A stretch of DNA of 58,471 bases from an uncultured Prevotella sp. (GTDB lineage: Bacteria; Bacteroidota; Bacteroidia; Bacteroidales; Bacteroidaceae). The stretch spans positions 1-58,471 of the forward strand of contig ONBC01000030.1 in NCBI GenBank assembly GCA_900315955.1. Reading direction: 5' to 3'. The translations under genes and the position numbers were made by a program. Below the pieces are notes generated by a model. The model saw only the letters and a program-made list of their open reading frames with translations, searched no databases and was not told where the DNA came from. Position 1 is the stretch's first letter; each line of letters starts with the position of its first letter. Below are positions 31,715-40,250 of the stretch, piece by piece.

Positions 31715-33916
31715 TTACATTACTATAAAGGTTTTCCCTTCTGTGATATACATTCCATGAGGCAGCGCAGAGCCTTGGGTACCCACCTGTTGGCCAGACA
31801 AATTGTACACGGGAGCAGCACCGTCTTTTTCAACTTTTACCATGTTGACAGCACTGGATTTTTTTTTATATATTCTTGCCACCCAGCCTCCGATTTTCTT
31901 CATGCTGATGGTCAGCTGGCGGTCAGCAGGTACATCGATCGTCTCAATCTTATAACTTGCCGGCGCAGTATCGGCAATATCACCGTCTCTGAAGACCTCT
32001 GCGGCATAGTCACCATCCCCCAGAAACGAGAGATCCAGCGTCAACGAACGATCCTGATCGTTATTCAGAGAACCAATGAACCACTGGTCACCTTTCCTAC
32101 GCGCCACTGCCAAATATTGATTTGACACGCCGCATAAAGGCATGACATCGTCCCAAGTCGTTGGAATCGTATTAATGTAGTTTAGCACTTTGCGCATAGT
32201 CTCATACGTGGTAACATTGTCTCCAAGGCTGGTCAATGGGCTGAAAGCCACGACAAACATCGCAACTTGGTGGGCACGGGTACCCAAAGAATACGGGCGT
32301 TCATTGGAGACTTGCATTGTACTTACTGACGCATTGCGCATGAGCCCGGGTGTATAGTCGGTGGGGCCATTCAAACATCTGAGGAATGGGAACGTGACGT
32401 CATAAACCCAGCGCTTATCATACTTGTATTCGCCAATGCCTTTATTCCATTTACCGTCTTCCATCCCGCGTACACCCTCCGATGACACAAGATTGGGCCA
32501 TGTGCGATTATAACCTGCCGGCTCGTAAGTTCCATGGAGCAGAACCACAAGTTGATGCTTGGCTGCAAGTCGAAGAATCGCTTCTTTCAGCCTATTATAG
32601 TCCTGGTCCGAGCGTTCAAAGAAATCAATCTTGATGCCGCTGAAACCCAAGTCCGCGATCTTTGCCATACAGGCATCCAATTTATCCTCTCCCTGATTAA
32701 GATAAGCGTTGAGCACCCCGGCACTGCCCCAGACAACAAGCTTCACGCCCTTGGCCTTTGCTTCCGCAACCAATGCAGGGAGATCAACAGAAGGCTGACC
32801 TGACTTATTGGTCTTGACGGTCATCATCGTTGTATCATTGAGAACTCCGGCATCCATATTGACATAAGGCATCCCATGCTTAGCTGCAAAATTTATCTCA
32901 TAAAGGTATGTCTGCGTATTCAGACCAGACTTGAAGTCAACATTATCCAAGGTATAGGCCGTGACATTATCCATTGTAGACTGCCCGTCCTTGACCCAGG
33001 AGAAGTCGCCTTCCGGATCTTTTGCCAGAACATATACCAAGTCGTTGTCAAACAAGTCAACATCCTTGTCTGCTACCATAAAGATGCGCCAAGGAAAACT
33101 CCGGGGACCCTTGCAAGAAGCGATGTAAGGGTATCTGGTTTCAGGGAAAGTCATCTTGCACCAAGCAGAGGTGACCTTTGATGTTTTAGCCTTCTTAGGA
33201 AATATCGCCTTAAAATTATCAGTATTTCCATTTTGTATAAACATACTTGGATAATCCTCTACATCACTTTCTGCCAGCACCAAGGTTGGCAGATTCGGAG
33301 ACTTGACCATAAACGGCAGCAACGCATAAGGACGATTTTCATCCCGAACGATTTCCGTTGTATCCGGAATGTACCAACCCTCTCCATGCGAATTTAAGGG
33401 ACTGTACAAACTTTCTTGTTCACCTAAGTTAGGTTCTGACCAACGATAGGTCACCTTAGCTCCGGTCGGAAAAGTCCATGTGGAATTCTCGCTTTCCACA
33501 TTATAAGTTCCTTCCTTGTCGGAGACGAATCGATAGGCACAGCCACTGTCGTAAGCTCGTACAACCAAGTTGAAACCTTGCGCAAACGTTAATGTCAATT
33601 CATTGCAATGGTCAGCGACCGTTGATCTTGTGTACAAGTTCGTCGAAATGGTGCGATAAGGCTCACTACGTGTCGCTTTCTGCAAGGTCGCATTGGATCC
33701 CCATACCGTGTTATCATCAAGCTTCATGGAAATCGGAGCCTCCATCAACTTTTTGCCATCACAATACAGCGTGAGCTTCAACAAGCTGCCAATGGACACC
33801 GACATCTTCAGCCTGCTATTCGGGGAAGAGACCGACTCAAATGTGCGAGCTGCTGCCGAAGCAACACACGAAGCCATTATCCACAAACAAAGTATTATTT
33901 TCTTCATCTTCAGCAT
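31715..33916 (-). CDS. GH97 glycoside hydrolase (733 aa)
   Basis: Signal peptide in the first 23 residues; a second possible start, MKKIILC, is at 33907. The N-terminal beta-supersandwich (about 25-290) is followed by the barrel and a C-terminal beta sandwich (GDQWFIGSLNND). GIKIDFFERSDQ gives Asp near 431, as in the retaining alpha-galactosidase-type branch, and NLVSSEGVRGME gives Glu near 480. The usual WDWWN and LDEGW motifs are MDNVTAYTL and MDAGV here, so this is a divergent member. The end VYNLSGQQVG to TFIVM is the Prevotella-type secreted C-terminus. The gap to susD is 113 bp. Confidence 0.85.
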   Translation of the reverse strand: MLKMKKIILCLWIMASCVASAAARTFESVSSPNSRLKMSVSIGSLLKLTLYCDGKKLMEAPISMKLDDNTVWGSNATLQKATRSEPYRTISTNLYTRSTVADHCNELTLTFAQGFNLVVRAYDSGCAYRFVSDKEGTYNVESENSTWTFPTGAKVTYRWSEPNLGEQESLYSPLNSHGEGWYIPDTTEIVRDENRPYALLPFMVKSPNLPTLVLAESDVEDYPSMFIQNGNTDNFKAIFPKKAKTSKVTSAWCKMTFPETRYPYIASCKGPRSFPWRIFMVADKDVDLFDNDLVYVLAKDPEGDFSWVKDGQSTMDNVTAYTLDNVDFKSGLNTQTYLYEINFAAKHGMPYVNMDAGVLNDTTMMTVKTNKSGQPSVDLPALVAEAKAKGVKLVVWGSAGVLNAYLNQGEDKLDACMAKIADLGFSGIKIDFFERSDQDYNRLKEAILRLAAKHQLVVLLHGTYEPAGYNRTWPNLVSSEGVRGMEDGKWNKGIGEYKYDKRWVYDVTFPFLRCLNGPTDYTPGLMRNASVSTMQVSNERPYSLGTRAHQVAMFVVAFSPLTSLGDNVTTYETMRKVLNYINTIPTTWDDVMPLCGVSNQYLAVARRKGDQWFIGSLNNDQDRSLTLDLSFLGDGDYAAEVFRDGDIADTAPASYKIETIDVPADRQLTISMKKIGGWVARIYKKKSSAVNMVKVEKDGAAPVYNLSGQQVGTQGSALPHGMYITEGKTFIVM

Positions 33917-34029
33917 TATTTATCCATTGTTTGGTTTGCAGGGACGGCCGGAGAGGCCGCCCTTGCTTTTTTTCCCTCTGCGTGTCAATACTCAACCATC
34001 CATATTTTATCCCTGATCTCCTCTAAGAA

Positions 34030-35481
34030 TCAATATCCCGGATTTTGATCTTTCTTCGGGTCGATAGCGAGGTTGACATTGTACTCGTCTTCATGAATCG
34101 GGAAGAGCAAACAGGTAAAGTCGATGTCTATACCTTTCGCTTCCTTAATCTGCTCTTTCACGATACCCAGTCGTTTGAGGAACAGCCAGCGCTTGCCTTC
34201 TCCAAACGTCTCATAACCTTCTTCCTGAACCAACAGTTTCATGAAAGAATCAAGTGTAGGATAATCGCTCAGCTTATAGTCAATCGAAGATTTCAATCTG
34301 GGAGTCTTTCCGTATGCACGCCGATGAATCTGGTTGATAGCCTCCATAGCTTCTTCATTAGGCCCATTATTAACCCTTGCCTCTGCTTCGGCATAAAGAA
34401 GAAGTACGTCTGTATAGCGAACCAACGGATCGTCATTACCGGGATTAGCGCTCGTATCCCCATCCCTGAACTTTGATACCAGATACGTGCCTGAACCATA
34501 TCCTATGTCGTATTGAAGCAAATCGTACTGACGACGAAGATCACGGGTATCCCAATTCGAAATAATAGAACTCTTATCCGAAGCATAAAAAACATAATAG
34601 CCAGCGGTCTTACAGAGTTTTTTACCGTTTATCATAGCATTGGGATGCGCATAATAGACAGGTACCATCCATCCTCCTTTTGGTCTTGCTTCGCTTTTCA
34701 GATAATATACTTCCTCAGACGTTTCCTTAGCATCAGGACCAAAAACATTATCAAAATCGTTCGCCTTCTTGACACTCACCAAAGAATACTTATTCGACCT
34801 TACGATCGTCTGAAGCAAAGGCAAGGCCTTATCGTACTGTTTGAGCTGCATATAAACACACGCTAAGAGATAATCTGCTGCATCGCGGTTAGGCAAGCCA
34901 CGCGTATTTGACTCGGGAATATACTTTACAGCATAATCCAAGTCTGAGACGATAAAGTTGTAAATATCTTCCTCGCTGCTACGAGGCACATTATCAACAC
35001 CGATGTTTTCCTCTGTGCGCAAAGGAACTCCGGCCCAATACCTGACTAAACCAAAATAGGCAAAAGCACGTAGAAATTTAGCCTGTGCCAAATAAGACTG
35101 CTTTTCCTCCTCGGTCATGGATGTAGCCTTCGGAAACTGACGGATAGCATAGTTGGCATCACGAATACAGCTATAAAGGTACTTCCATAGACAAGCCGTG
35201 TATGCTTGTCCATTTGTAGTCAGCTTTTTATAATCACTGAAGGTAGCCCAACTTGCTCTACCATATAGCATGTCAGACAGCCCACCTTGCATGTAGACAT
35301 TGAAACCTTTCCAACTCTGGTTATTCGACAGCCATGCGGTCATAGCAATAATGGCAGCATGTGCCTCTGAGGGTGTATTGTAAAATGTTATCTCTGACAG
35401 TGTCTTCGGATGTTCTTCCAACATATCAGAGCAGGACGTGACCGTCAATAATGCGATCAGTGCTATTAATAGTTTTTTCAT
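34030..35481 (-). CDS. SusD/RagB-family glycan-binding lipoprotein (483 aa)
   Basis: The lipoprotein signal MKKLLIALIALLTVTSC places Cys17 at the mature N-terminus, followed by the typical SDMLEEHP. TPR-like SusD helices are visible (FLRAFAYFGLVRYWAGVPL, YLLACVYMQLKQYDKALPLL), and the C-terminal motif is RWLFLKRLG with VNLAIDPKKDQNPGY. It forms the lid of the SusCD outer-membrane glycan importer. It lies 39 bp downstream of susC and is co-transcribed with it. Confidence 0.94.
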   Translation of the reverse strand: MKKLLIALIALLTVTSCSDMLEEHPKTLSEITFYNTPSEAHAAIIAMTAWLSNNQSWKGFNVYMQGGLSDMLYGRASWATFSDYKKLTTNGQAYTACLWKYLYSCIRDANYAIRQFPKATSMTEEEKQSYLAQAKFLRAFAYFGLVRYWAGVPLRTEENIGVDNVPRSSEEDIYNFIVSDLDYAVKYIPESNTRGLPNRDAADYLLACVYMQLKQYDKALPLLQTIVRSNKYSLVSVKKANDFDNVFGPDAKETSEEVYYLKSEARPKGGWMVPVYYAHPNAMINGKKLCKTAGYYVFYASDKSSIISNWDTRDLRRQYDLLQYDIGYGSGTYLVSKFRDGDTSANPGNDDPLVRYTDVLLLYAEAEARVNNGPNEEAMEAINQIHRRAYGKTPRLKSSIDYKLSDYPTLDSFMKLLVQEEGYETFGEGKRWLFLKRLGIVKEQIKEAKGIDIDFTCLLFPIHEDEYNVNLAIDPKKDQNPGY

Positions 35482-35520
35482 CGTAATTTCTTTTAATAGT
35501 AAAGTGTACTAAAGAATAAA

Positions 35521-38500
35521 TCAGAACTTCAACTTCATACCAAACGTATAGGTACGAACGGAAGGATACTGCAGAAAATCCCATCCGGCAGACACGTCTG
35601 AGCCATAAGCCGAGACTTCAGGATCAGCACCGGAATAGCCTGAGATCGTGAAGAGGTTCTGCGCACTGACATACACGTTGATACCTTTCACCCATTTGCC
35701 GATTGACCATTTCTGCACTGGCAAAGAATAACCAAGACTAATGTTCTTCAACCGCAAGTAGGAACCATTCTCTATGAAGCGATCCGAGACATTGATGGTC
35801 TGTTTCTCCGAAATAATCGGATATTTGGCATTGGCATTCTGCTCCGCCGTATTATTGGCATCCCAATGACTATATAGGGCTTCTCGGGAACAATTCAAAC
35901 CTGCCCCATAATCAACATTGTATATCTCCATTCCATTGAAGATATCATTGCCGACCGTACCTTGGAAAAGCAAGGAGAGCTCCAAGCCTTTATAGTTGAA
36001 AGTAGAACTCAAACCATAGTAGAAGTCGGGATTAGGATCGCCTGAGATATAACGGTCATCGTTGGAAATCTTACCGTCATTAGTAAAATCTACATATTTA
36101 ATATGACCGTTCTCATCATACCCGTCTTCCTTATAGGTGTAAAACACACCGAGCGGCTCGCCCTCACGGATCAGGTTGACATAGCTGCCGCCGATATTAA
36201 GATAAGGTATATTTGTACCATGAAGATCTGCATTACCATAGAGTTTTACAACTTTGTTGCGATTAGCAGAAATATTGCCCGATACCGTCCATAACATGTC
36301 TTGATTACGGATAGCGTCATAATCAATCGTCAGCTCAAATCCTTTGTTGCGCATCTTGCCGATATTCTGTAAACTTGATTGAAAACCTGTAGAAAGAGCC
36401 TTCGGTACACTGTTAAGCAGATTGCGCGTGTTCTTAATATAATAGTCGGCTGTCATACGCAAACGAGAGTTAAACATAGCCAAATCAATACCTATATTCC
36501 ACTGAGCTGTCGTCTCCCACTTTAAGTCAGAGGTATAGTTGGTCGATGGCGTATATCCAATCTCTACTCCGTTCCCTGTTACTGCCTGGGTAGTCCACAT
36601 GGTATTCAAGGTCTGATAAGGACTGATCGCCGTAGAGCCTGTCTCGCCATAACCAAGACGCAGCTTGAGGTTGTCAATCCAAGTCAATGACTTCATAAAC
36701 TTTTCTTCGCTTGCCCGCCAGGCAAGGGCTGCAGATGGGAAGTAGCCCCACTTATTGCCTTCACTGTAACGGGAAGAACCATCGGCACGCATACTGAACG
36801 TTGCCATATAGCGGCCGGCATAAGAATAGTTGATACGGCCTAACCAAGAAGCCAACACCCATTTGGTATAAGAGGATGAGGCAGGATTCTGCTTGTCAGC
36901 CCCGGCAATATTGTATACGCCCGGCCCGTCACTGATAAAGCCAGTGCCTGACATACTGAGCGGCTTATTGACCTCCTGCTGATAGGTATAACCTGCCATC
37001 AGGTTGAGATCATGCTTCTTTGCAAACGTTGTCGTATAGTTGATGGTATTCTCGTTGGTGATAGTCTCATCATTTGCGGAAGTAATCCATGCAGAGTTAA
37101 CCGAATTGATGACCTTGCTTGTCTTGTAGCCGTCATCTCTCGTATTTGTACTCTGCAAAGCAAGAGAGGTCTTCAGCGTCAGACCTTTGATGGGTTTATA
37201 AGCCAAATAACCATTGATCTCCAAAACCTCAGCTTTATGCTTCTGGCTTGTCTCGTAAAGATAGTTCATCGGATTGATCAAGAGACCCGTCAAATAAGGA
37301 TATTCACTTGGAAGGTTACGATAGGAGCCATCGTCGTTATAGGGTGTCAGCAATGGTGGTGCCGCATAGCATGCCCCAATGATCGACTGGCCATGATTAC
37401 TGCCTGTTAACTGTTGGGGGGTTGAACCGTGTGCATTAGAATAAGAGAAGTTCATCACTGCTGTGAAGTGATCATCAAAATTATGAGTCACGTTGCTTCG
37501 GACGTTTATCTTCCGATAGCTTGATTCTTTAACCAAACCGTCACGGTCAAAAACAGACCCGCTAAGCATAGCCTGTGTCTTATCGTTACCTCCGTTCACA
37601 GACAAATGGTGCTGCGTTATCATCGCATCATGAAAAGCTGCATCCTGCCAATCGTAGCCTTCTCCCATAGCATTGATCTCATCGTCGGAAAAGAAAGGGT
37701 CACCCACATCGTTTGTCTGCCAGATATTGATAAACCTGGCATACTCCTGGGAATTCATCAGATCATAATGTCCCATTCTCGTTTGCACACCGACACTACC
37801 GTCGTACTGAATACTCGTTTTACCTTTCTTACCTTTCTTGGAAGTAATCAGCACCACACCGTTGGCACCACGGGATCCATAGATAGCTGTTGCTGAGGCA
37901 TCTTTCAGAATCTCAACTGACTCGATATCATAAGGATCAATGGAAGAAGCGTAAGCAGGAACACCGTCTACAAGTATCAAAGGGTCATTGTTGCCTTTGA
38001 TAGAGTTGTTACCCCTGATACGGATCTTGAAGTTACCGCTCGGGTCACCGGTATTCTGCGTCACCAATACACCGGCAGCTTTACCTTGCAAAGCCATCAA
38101 AGGCTGGGGAACAGTGATATCGGTCATCTTATCACCTTTGATAGAAGTGATGGAACCTGTCAGGTCCCGTTTCTTCATCGTACCGTATCCCACGACGACG
38201 GTCTCATTCAGATCGTTGACATTCTCCACCATCGTCACGGCAAACTGGCGCTTGCCACCGACATTGACAAGTTGTGTTTTGTAGCCAATATAAGAGAACT
38301 CGAGCACACCATCGTCCGGTGCCTCAACTTCGAAACGGCCGTCGAGATCCGTCACCGTTCCACCTCTGCTGCCTTGCGGACGCACGGTAGCGCCGATGAC
38401 CGGATCGCCTTTCTCATCTTTTACCGTTCCGCGGACAACGATGCCACTGCGAACCGGCTGGCCGGAGCCGACTGTAGATGACTTACGGGCAGACGAGGAT

Positions 38501-38841
38501 TCTTTCTTCTTGGAGATTACGATAGATTTAGCAGAGACGATCCTATAGGTCAAGGACCGTCCTTTCAAGGCACGATTGAGAACCGAGGGAACAGAAGCGT
38601 TGTTGACACTCATCGAAATGTCCGCACGGTTGTCGATCTCACTGTCAAGATAAGAGAAGTGATAGGTTGTTTGCTTCTCTATTTGGTTGAAGATTTGAAG
38701 CAGTGACGCATTCGTCACGTGAATAGTCACACGGTTACCTTTAGCATCTGTTTCTGCGTTGACGACCAACATAGAGCCGAACAAGAACAGGAACAGCACC
38801 CAAAGGTTCTTCCACAAGGATTTCTCTTTTGAATGTACCAT
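35521..38841 (-). CDS. SusC/RagA TonB-dependent transporter with STN domain (1106 aa)
   Basis: An N-terminal hydrophobic signal (NLWVLFLFLFGSMLVVNA) is followed by an STN domain at about 37-110 (VTIHVTNASLLQIFNQIEKQ), a carboxypeptidase-D-like domain at about 130-210 (GTVKDEKGDPVIGATV), the plug (VVVGYGTMKKRDLTGSI; ILKDASATAIYGSRGANGVV) and a beta barrel ending TYTFGMKLKF. The STN domain fits trans-envelope signalling through the FecR protein encoded upstream. No vegetative promoter is clear in the 105 bp between its start and the terminator at 38948-38974, so an ECF-dependent promoter is possible. Confidence 0.95.
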   Translation of the reverse strand: MVHSKEKSLWKNLWVLFLFLFGSMLVVNAETDAKGNRVTIHVTNASLLQIFNQIEKQTTYHFSYLDSEIDNRADISMSVNNASVPSVLNRALKGRSLTYRIVSAKSIVISKKKESSSARKSSTVGSGQPVRSGIVVRGTVKDEKGDPVIGATVRPQGSRGGTVTDLDGRFEVEAPDDGVLEFSYIGYKTQLVNVGGKRQFAVTMVENVNDLNETVVVGYGTMKKRDLTGSITSIKGDKMTDITVPQPLMALQGKAAGVLVTQNTGDPSGNFKIRIRGNNSIKGNNDPLILVDGVPAYASSIDPYDIESVEILKDASATAIYGSRGANGVVLITSKKGKKGKTSIQYDGSVGVQTRMGHYDLMNSQEYARFINIWQTNDVGDPFFSDDEINAMGEGYDWQDAAFHDAMITQHHLSVNGGNDKTQAMLSGSVFDRDGLVKESSYRKINVRSNVTHNFDDHFTAVMNFSYSNAHGSTPQQLTGSNHGQSIIGACYAAPPLLTPYNDDGSYRNLPSEYPYLTGLLINPMNYLYETSQKHKAEVLEINGYLAYKPIKGLTLKTSLALQSTNTRDDGYKTSKVINSVNSAWITSANDETITNENTINYTTTFAKKHDLNLMAGYTYQQEVNKPLSMSGTGFISDGPGVYNIAGADKQNPASSSYTKWVLASWLGRINYSYAGRYMATFSMRADGSSRYSEGNKWGYFPSAALAWRASEEKFMKSLTWIDNLKLRLGYGETGSTAISPYQTLNTMWTTQAVTGNGVEIGYTPSTNYTSDLKWETTAQWNIGIDLAMFNSRLRMTADYYIKNTRNLLNSVPKALSTGFQSSLQNIGKMRNKGFELTIDYDAIRNQDMLWTVSGNISANRNKVVKLYGNADLHGTNIPYLNIGGSYVNLIREGEPLGVFYTYKEDGYDENGHIKYVDFTNDGKISNDDRYISGDPNPDFYYGLSSTFNYKGLELSLLFQGTVGNDIFNGMEIYNVDYGAGLNCSREALYSHWDANNTAEQNANAKYPIISEKQTINVSDRFIENGSYLRLKNISLGYSLPVQKWSIGKWVKGINVYVSAQNLFTISGYSGADPEVSAYGSDVSAGWDFLQYPSVRTYTFGMKLKF

Positions 38842-38947
38842 GTCTTTTAATTTTTAGTTTTTATAAATTGTTTACGAGAACTGTATCATCAGCCCTGTCA
38901 TTCTGCTTTCATAACTTCTTTGACTATAAAAATCAATTACAAGACGC

Positions 38948-38974
38948 AAAAAAAGTGTATGTGTCCCATACGCT
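38948..38974 (-). terminator. Intrinsic terminator upstream of susC
   Basis: On the minus strand AGCGTATG (38974-38967) pairs with CATACACT (38961-38954), one G-U pair, followed by a run of T to 38948. It stops transcripts coming from the fecR side about 110 bp before susC. Confidence 0.75.
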
Positions 38975-38980
38975 TTCCTT

Positions 38981-39048
38981 TGTTTAACAAATATTTACTT
39001 TGAAAGCTTTACCGTACGACCGTCTACATGCGTTCTGTTGACATAAGC
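38981..39048 (-). repeat. Duplicated 3' end of fecR (partner at 40183-40250)
   Basis: Identical to 40183-40250 at 64 of 68 positions and in the same orientation. It encodes a version of the FecR C-terminus (RTHVDGRTVKLSK and stop) without the rest of the gene. The similarity begins 15 bp past the fecR stop codon and ends inside the coding sequence. Confidence 0.88.
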
Positions 39049-39140
39049 ACCTTGATCCATCCCGACTTTTCCAGCGAAAAATTATCATCAGTGAAAGCGT
39101 GTGGGCCTGCCAAGTTGATTACCTTGAAAATATTCTGCAT
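39024..39140 (-). CDS. Possible 38-aa small protein upstream of susC
   Basis: An ATG frame reading MQNIFKVINLAGPHAFTDDN and ending MSTERM. It does not match a family I know. Reasons to take it seriously: a TACCTTTG -7 box lies upstream (39200-39207, minus strand), a 9-bp perfect hairpin sits in the predicted leader (39161-39169 with 39176-39184), and a terminator follows at 38948-38974. Its last codons run, in another frame, over the duplicated fecR tail. It could equally be a noncoding RNA of about 220-240 nt. Confidence 0.35.
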   Translation of the reverse strand: MQNIFKVINLAGPHAFTDDNFSLEKSGWIKVLMSTERM

Positions 39141-39199
39141 CGTTTTTAGTGTGTGTTGTTAAGCAATGCGTCATTGCATTGCTTGTCTTTCGACAGTTG

Positions 39200-39207
39200 C
39201 AAAGGTA
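39200..39207 (-). promoter_or_regulatory. Candidate -7 box of the small unit upstream of susC
   Basis: Minus strand TACCTTTG, in the promoter form used elsewhere in the window. The -33 element is weak because a T-rich terminator tail occupies that region. Confidence 0.45.
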
Positions 39208-39223
39208 GAAAATATCTAAATAC

Positions 39224-39253
39224 AAAAAAAGAGCTGCACGGCAGCCGTGCAGC
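39224..39253 (-). terminator. Intrinsic terminator, minus strand
   Basis: Arms 39233-39242 and 39244-39253 are perfect inverted repeats (GCTGCACGGC / GCCGTGCAGC) and, on the minus strand, are followed by TC and seven T. It lies about 940 bp past the fecR stop, so any sigma/fecR transcript reading through would include element L2 and end here. Confidence 0.8.
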
Positions 39254-39472
39254 AATCGGTTCAATATTGCAACAATCCGTGCGGAAATCGGTTCATTTGT
39301 GCAATATGTTAACAAAATAAGCCCCGGAGCCAGTGTCCACGGCTCACGGTAGGTCTGCCGCGGAGCGCGTTTGGCCCAGGGCTGCGGAGGTATTGGAGGA
39401 ACGTGCCGTAAGAAAACGCTTTCCCGAAAGGTATCGGCATATTTATGCTCACCAAAACTAACAACTAACAAC

Positions 39473-39797
39473 TAACAACTAACAATAAGGTCGGAACACA
39501 TGTCTGCTCGCTCAAAAACACCACCCCAATGGTAACAAGTAACAAGTAACAATAAGGTCGTTCAATAGGTTCCAAAATTTTTTTTGAACCTCGCGAACAT
39601 TATTATATATATAATAATAATAATGTATATAATCTATTTATATATTATTTATATCCTATTTATATCTCTTGTCCGGCTATGTTACGACCTTATTGTTACT
39701 TGTTACTTGTTACCCTTAATTGTTAAAATTGTGCCCGCGCAGGGCTGCCTCGTCGGGAGCGAACAGACATGTGTTCCGACCTTATTGTTATTTGTTA
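39473..39797. repeat. Element L2: nested inverted repeats around an AT-rich core
   Basis: Outer arms 39473-39513 and 39757-39797 match at 39 of 41 positions. Inner arms 39531-39561 and 39684-39714 are perfect over 31 bp. Every arm contains TAACAATAAGGTCG (39480-39493 and 39547-39560 forward; 39685-39698 and 39777-39790 inverted), preceded by 7-bp tandem units (TAACAAC in the outer left arm, TAACAAG in the inner). The 122-bp core (39562-39683) is rich in TA and AATAAT runs. Confidence 0.92.
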
Positions 39798-39839
39798 TGA
39801 TTGCGCCCGCCGCGCACGGCAATGCCCGCCCTTGTGAAG

Positions 39840-39961
39840 GAGAAAAATGTTTCACGGTGTTTGCGATTCAACCGCAATCGCAGGCCGTTTGCAATGCAAT
39901 CGACCCGCGATTCCATATCAATCGTCGGTTTCGATGTTTCACGCTGCGTGACGGCTGATTC
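39840..39961. repeat. Element L2 conserved tail (paired with 3335-3456)
   Basis: Starts with the same 20 bases as the L1 tail (GAGAAAAATGTTTCACGGTG) and stays alignable to CGGCTGATTC at its end. TGTTTCACG occurs at 39848-39856 and 39935-39943, 87 bp apart; the two copies in L1 are 88 bp apart. It lies on the same side of the AT-rich core as in L1. Confidence 0.88.
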
Positions 39962-40182
39962 TGGTCATGCAGGTAACGCTTGGGACAGGCCTTTGTCTCG
40001 AGTTTACTACCAGGATTTTAAAGACGGCATTCTTGTCACAACCTGCCAGCCTCGGAGAGGTTGCCTCCACCGACGCACGACCCTCGCGCTCTCCTCATAA
40101 GGCCGAAGGCCTCTCAGCGGTCTCAGCCTCTCACACGTATCATCTCCGCGGCTCAATAAGCTCTGCGGCTCTGCGTGAACTA

Positions 40183-40250
40183 TGTTTAACAGATATTTAC
40201 TTTGAAAGCCTTACCGTACGACCGTCTACATGCGTTCTGATGCCATAAGC
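40183..40250 (-). repeat. fecR 3' end, source copy of the 38981-39048 duplication
   Basis: Covers the last 18 codons of fecR, the stop and 14-15 bp beyond. The partner copy lies about 1.2 kb away in direct orientation on the other side of element L2. Confidence 0.88.

Larger units (their letters stand above)
38975..40196. other. 1.2-kb noncoding interval between susC and fecR
   Basis: It holds, reading along the plus strand, a duplicated fecR 3' end (38981-39048), a small possible transcription unit (39024-39207), a minus-strand terminator (39224-39253), element L2 with nested inverted repeats (39473-39797) and its conserved tail (39840-39961). The remaining stretch (39962-40182) shows no recognisable gene. 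Confidence 0.75.

Noticed and set aside
33942-33985. Terminator between GH97 and susD genes
   Set aside because: The GGACGGCC hairpin has its T-run on the plus strand only, while the operon is read on the minus strand; susD and GH97 are most simply co-transcribed.
39473-39797. Insertion sequence or transposon ends
   Set aside because: Inverted repeats are present, but the 122-bp core is A/T-rich without any reading frame, arms are nested and made of tandem heptamers, and no transposase is seen nearby.
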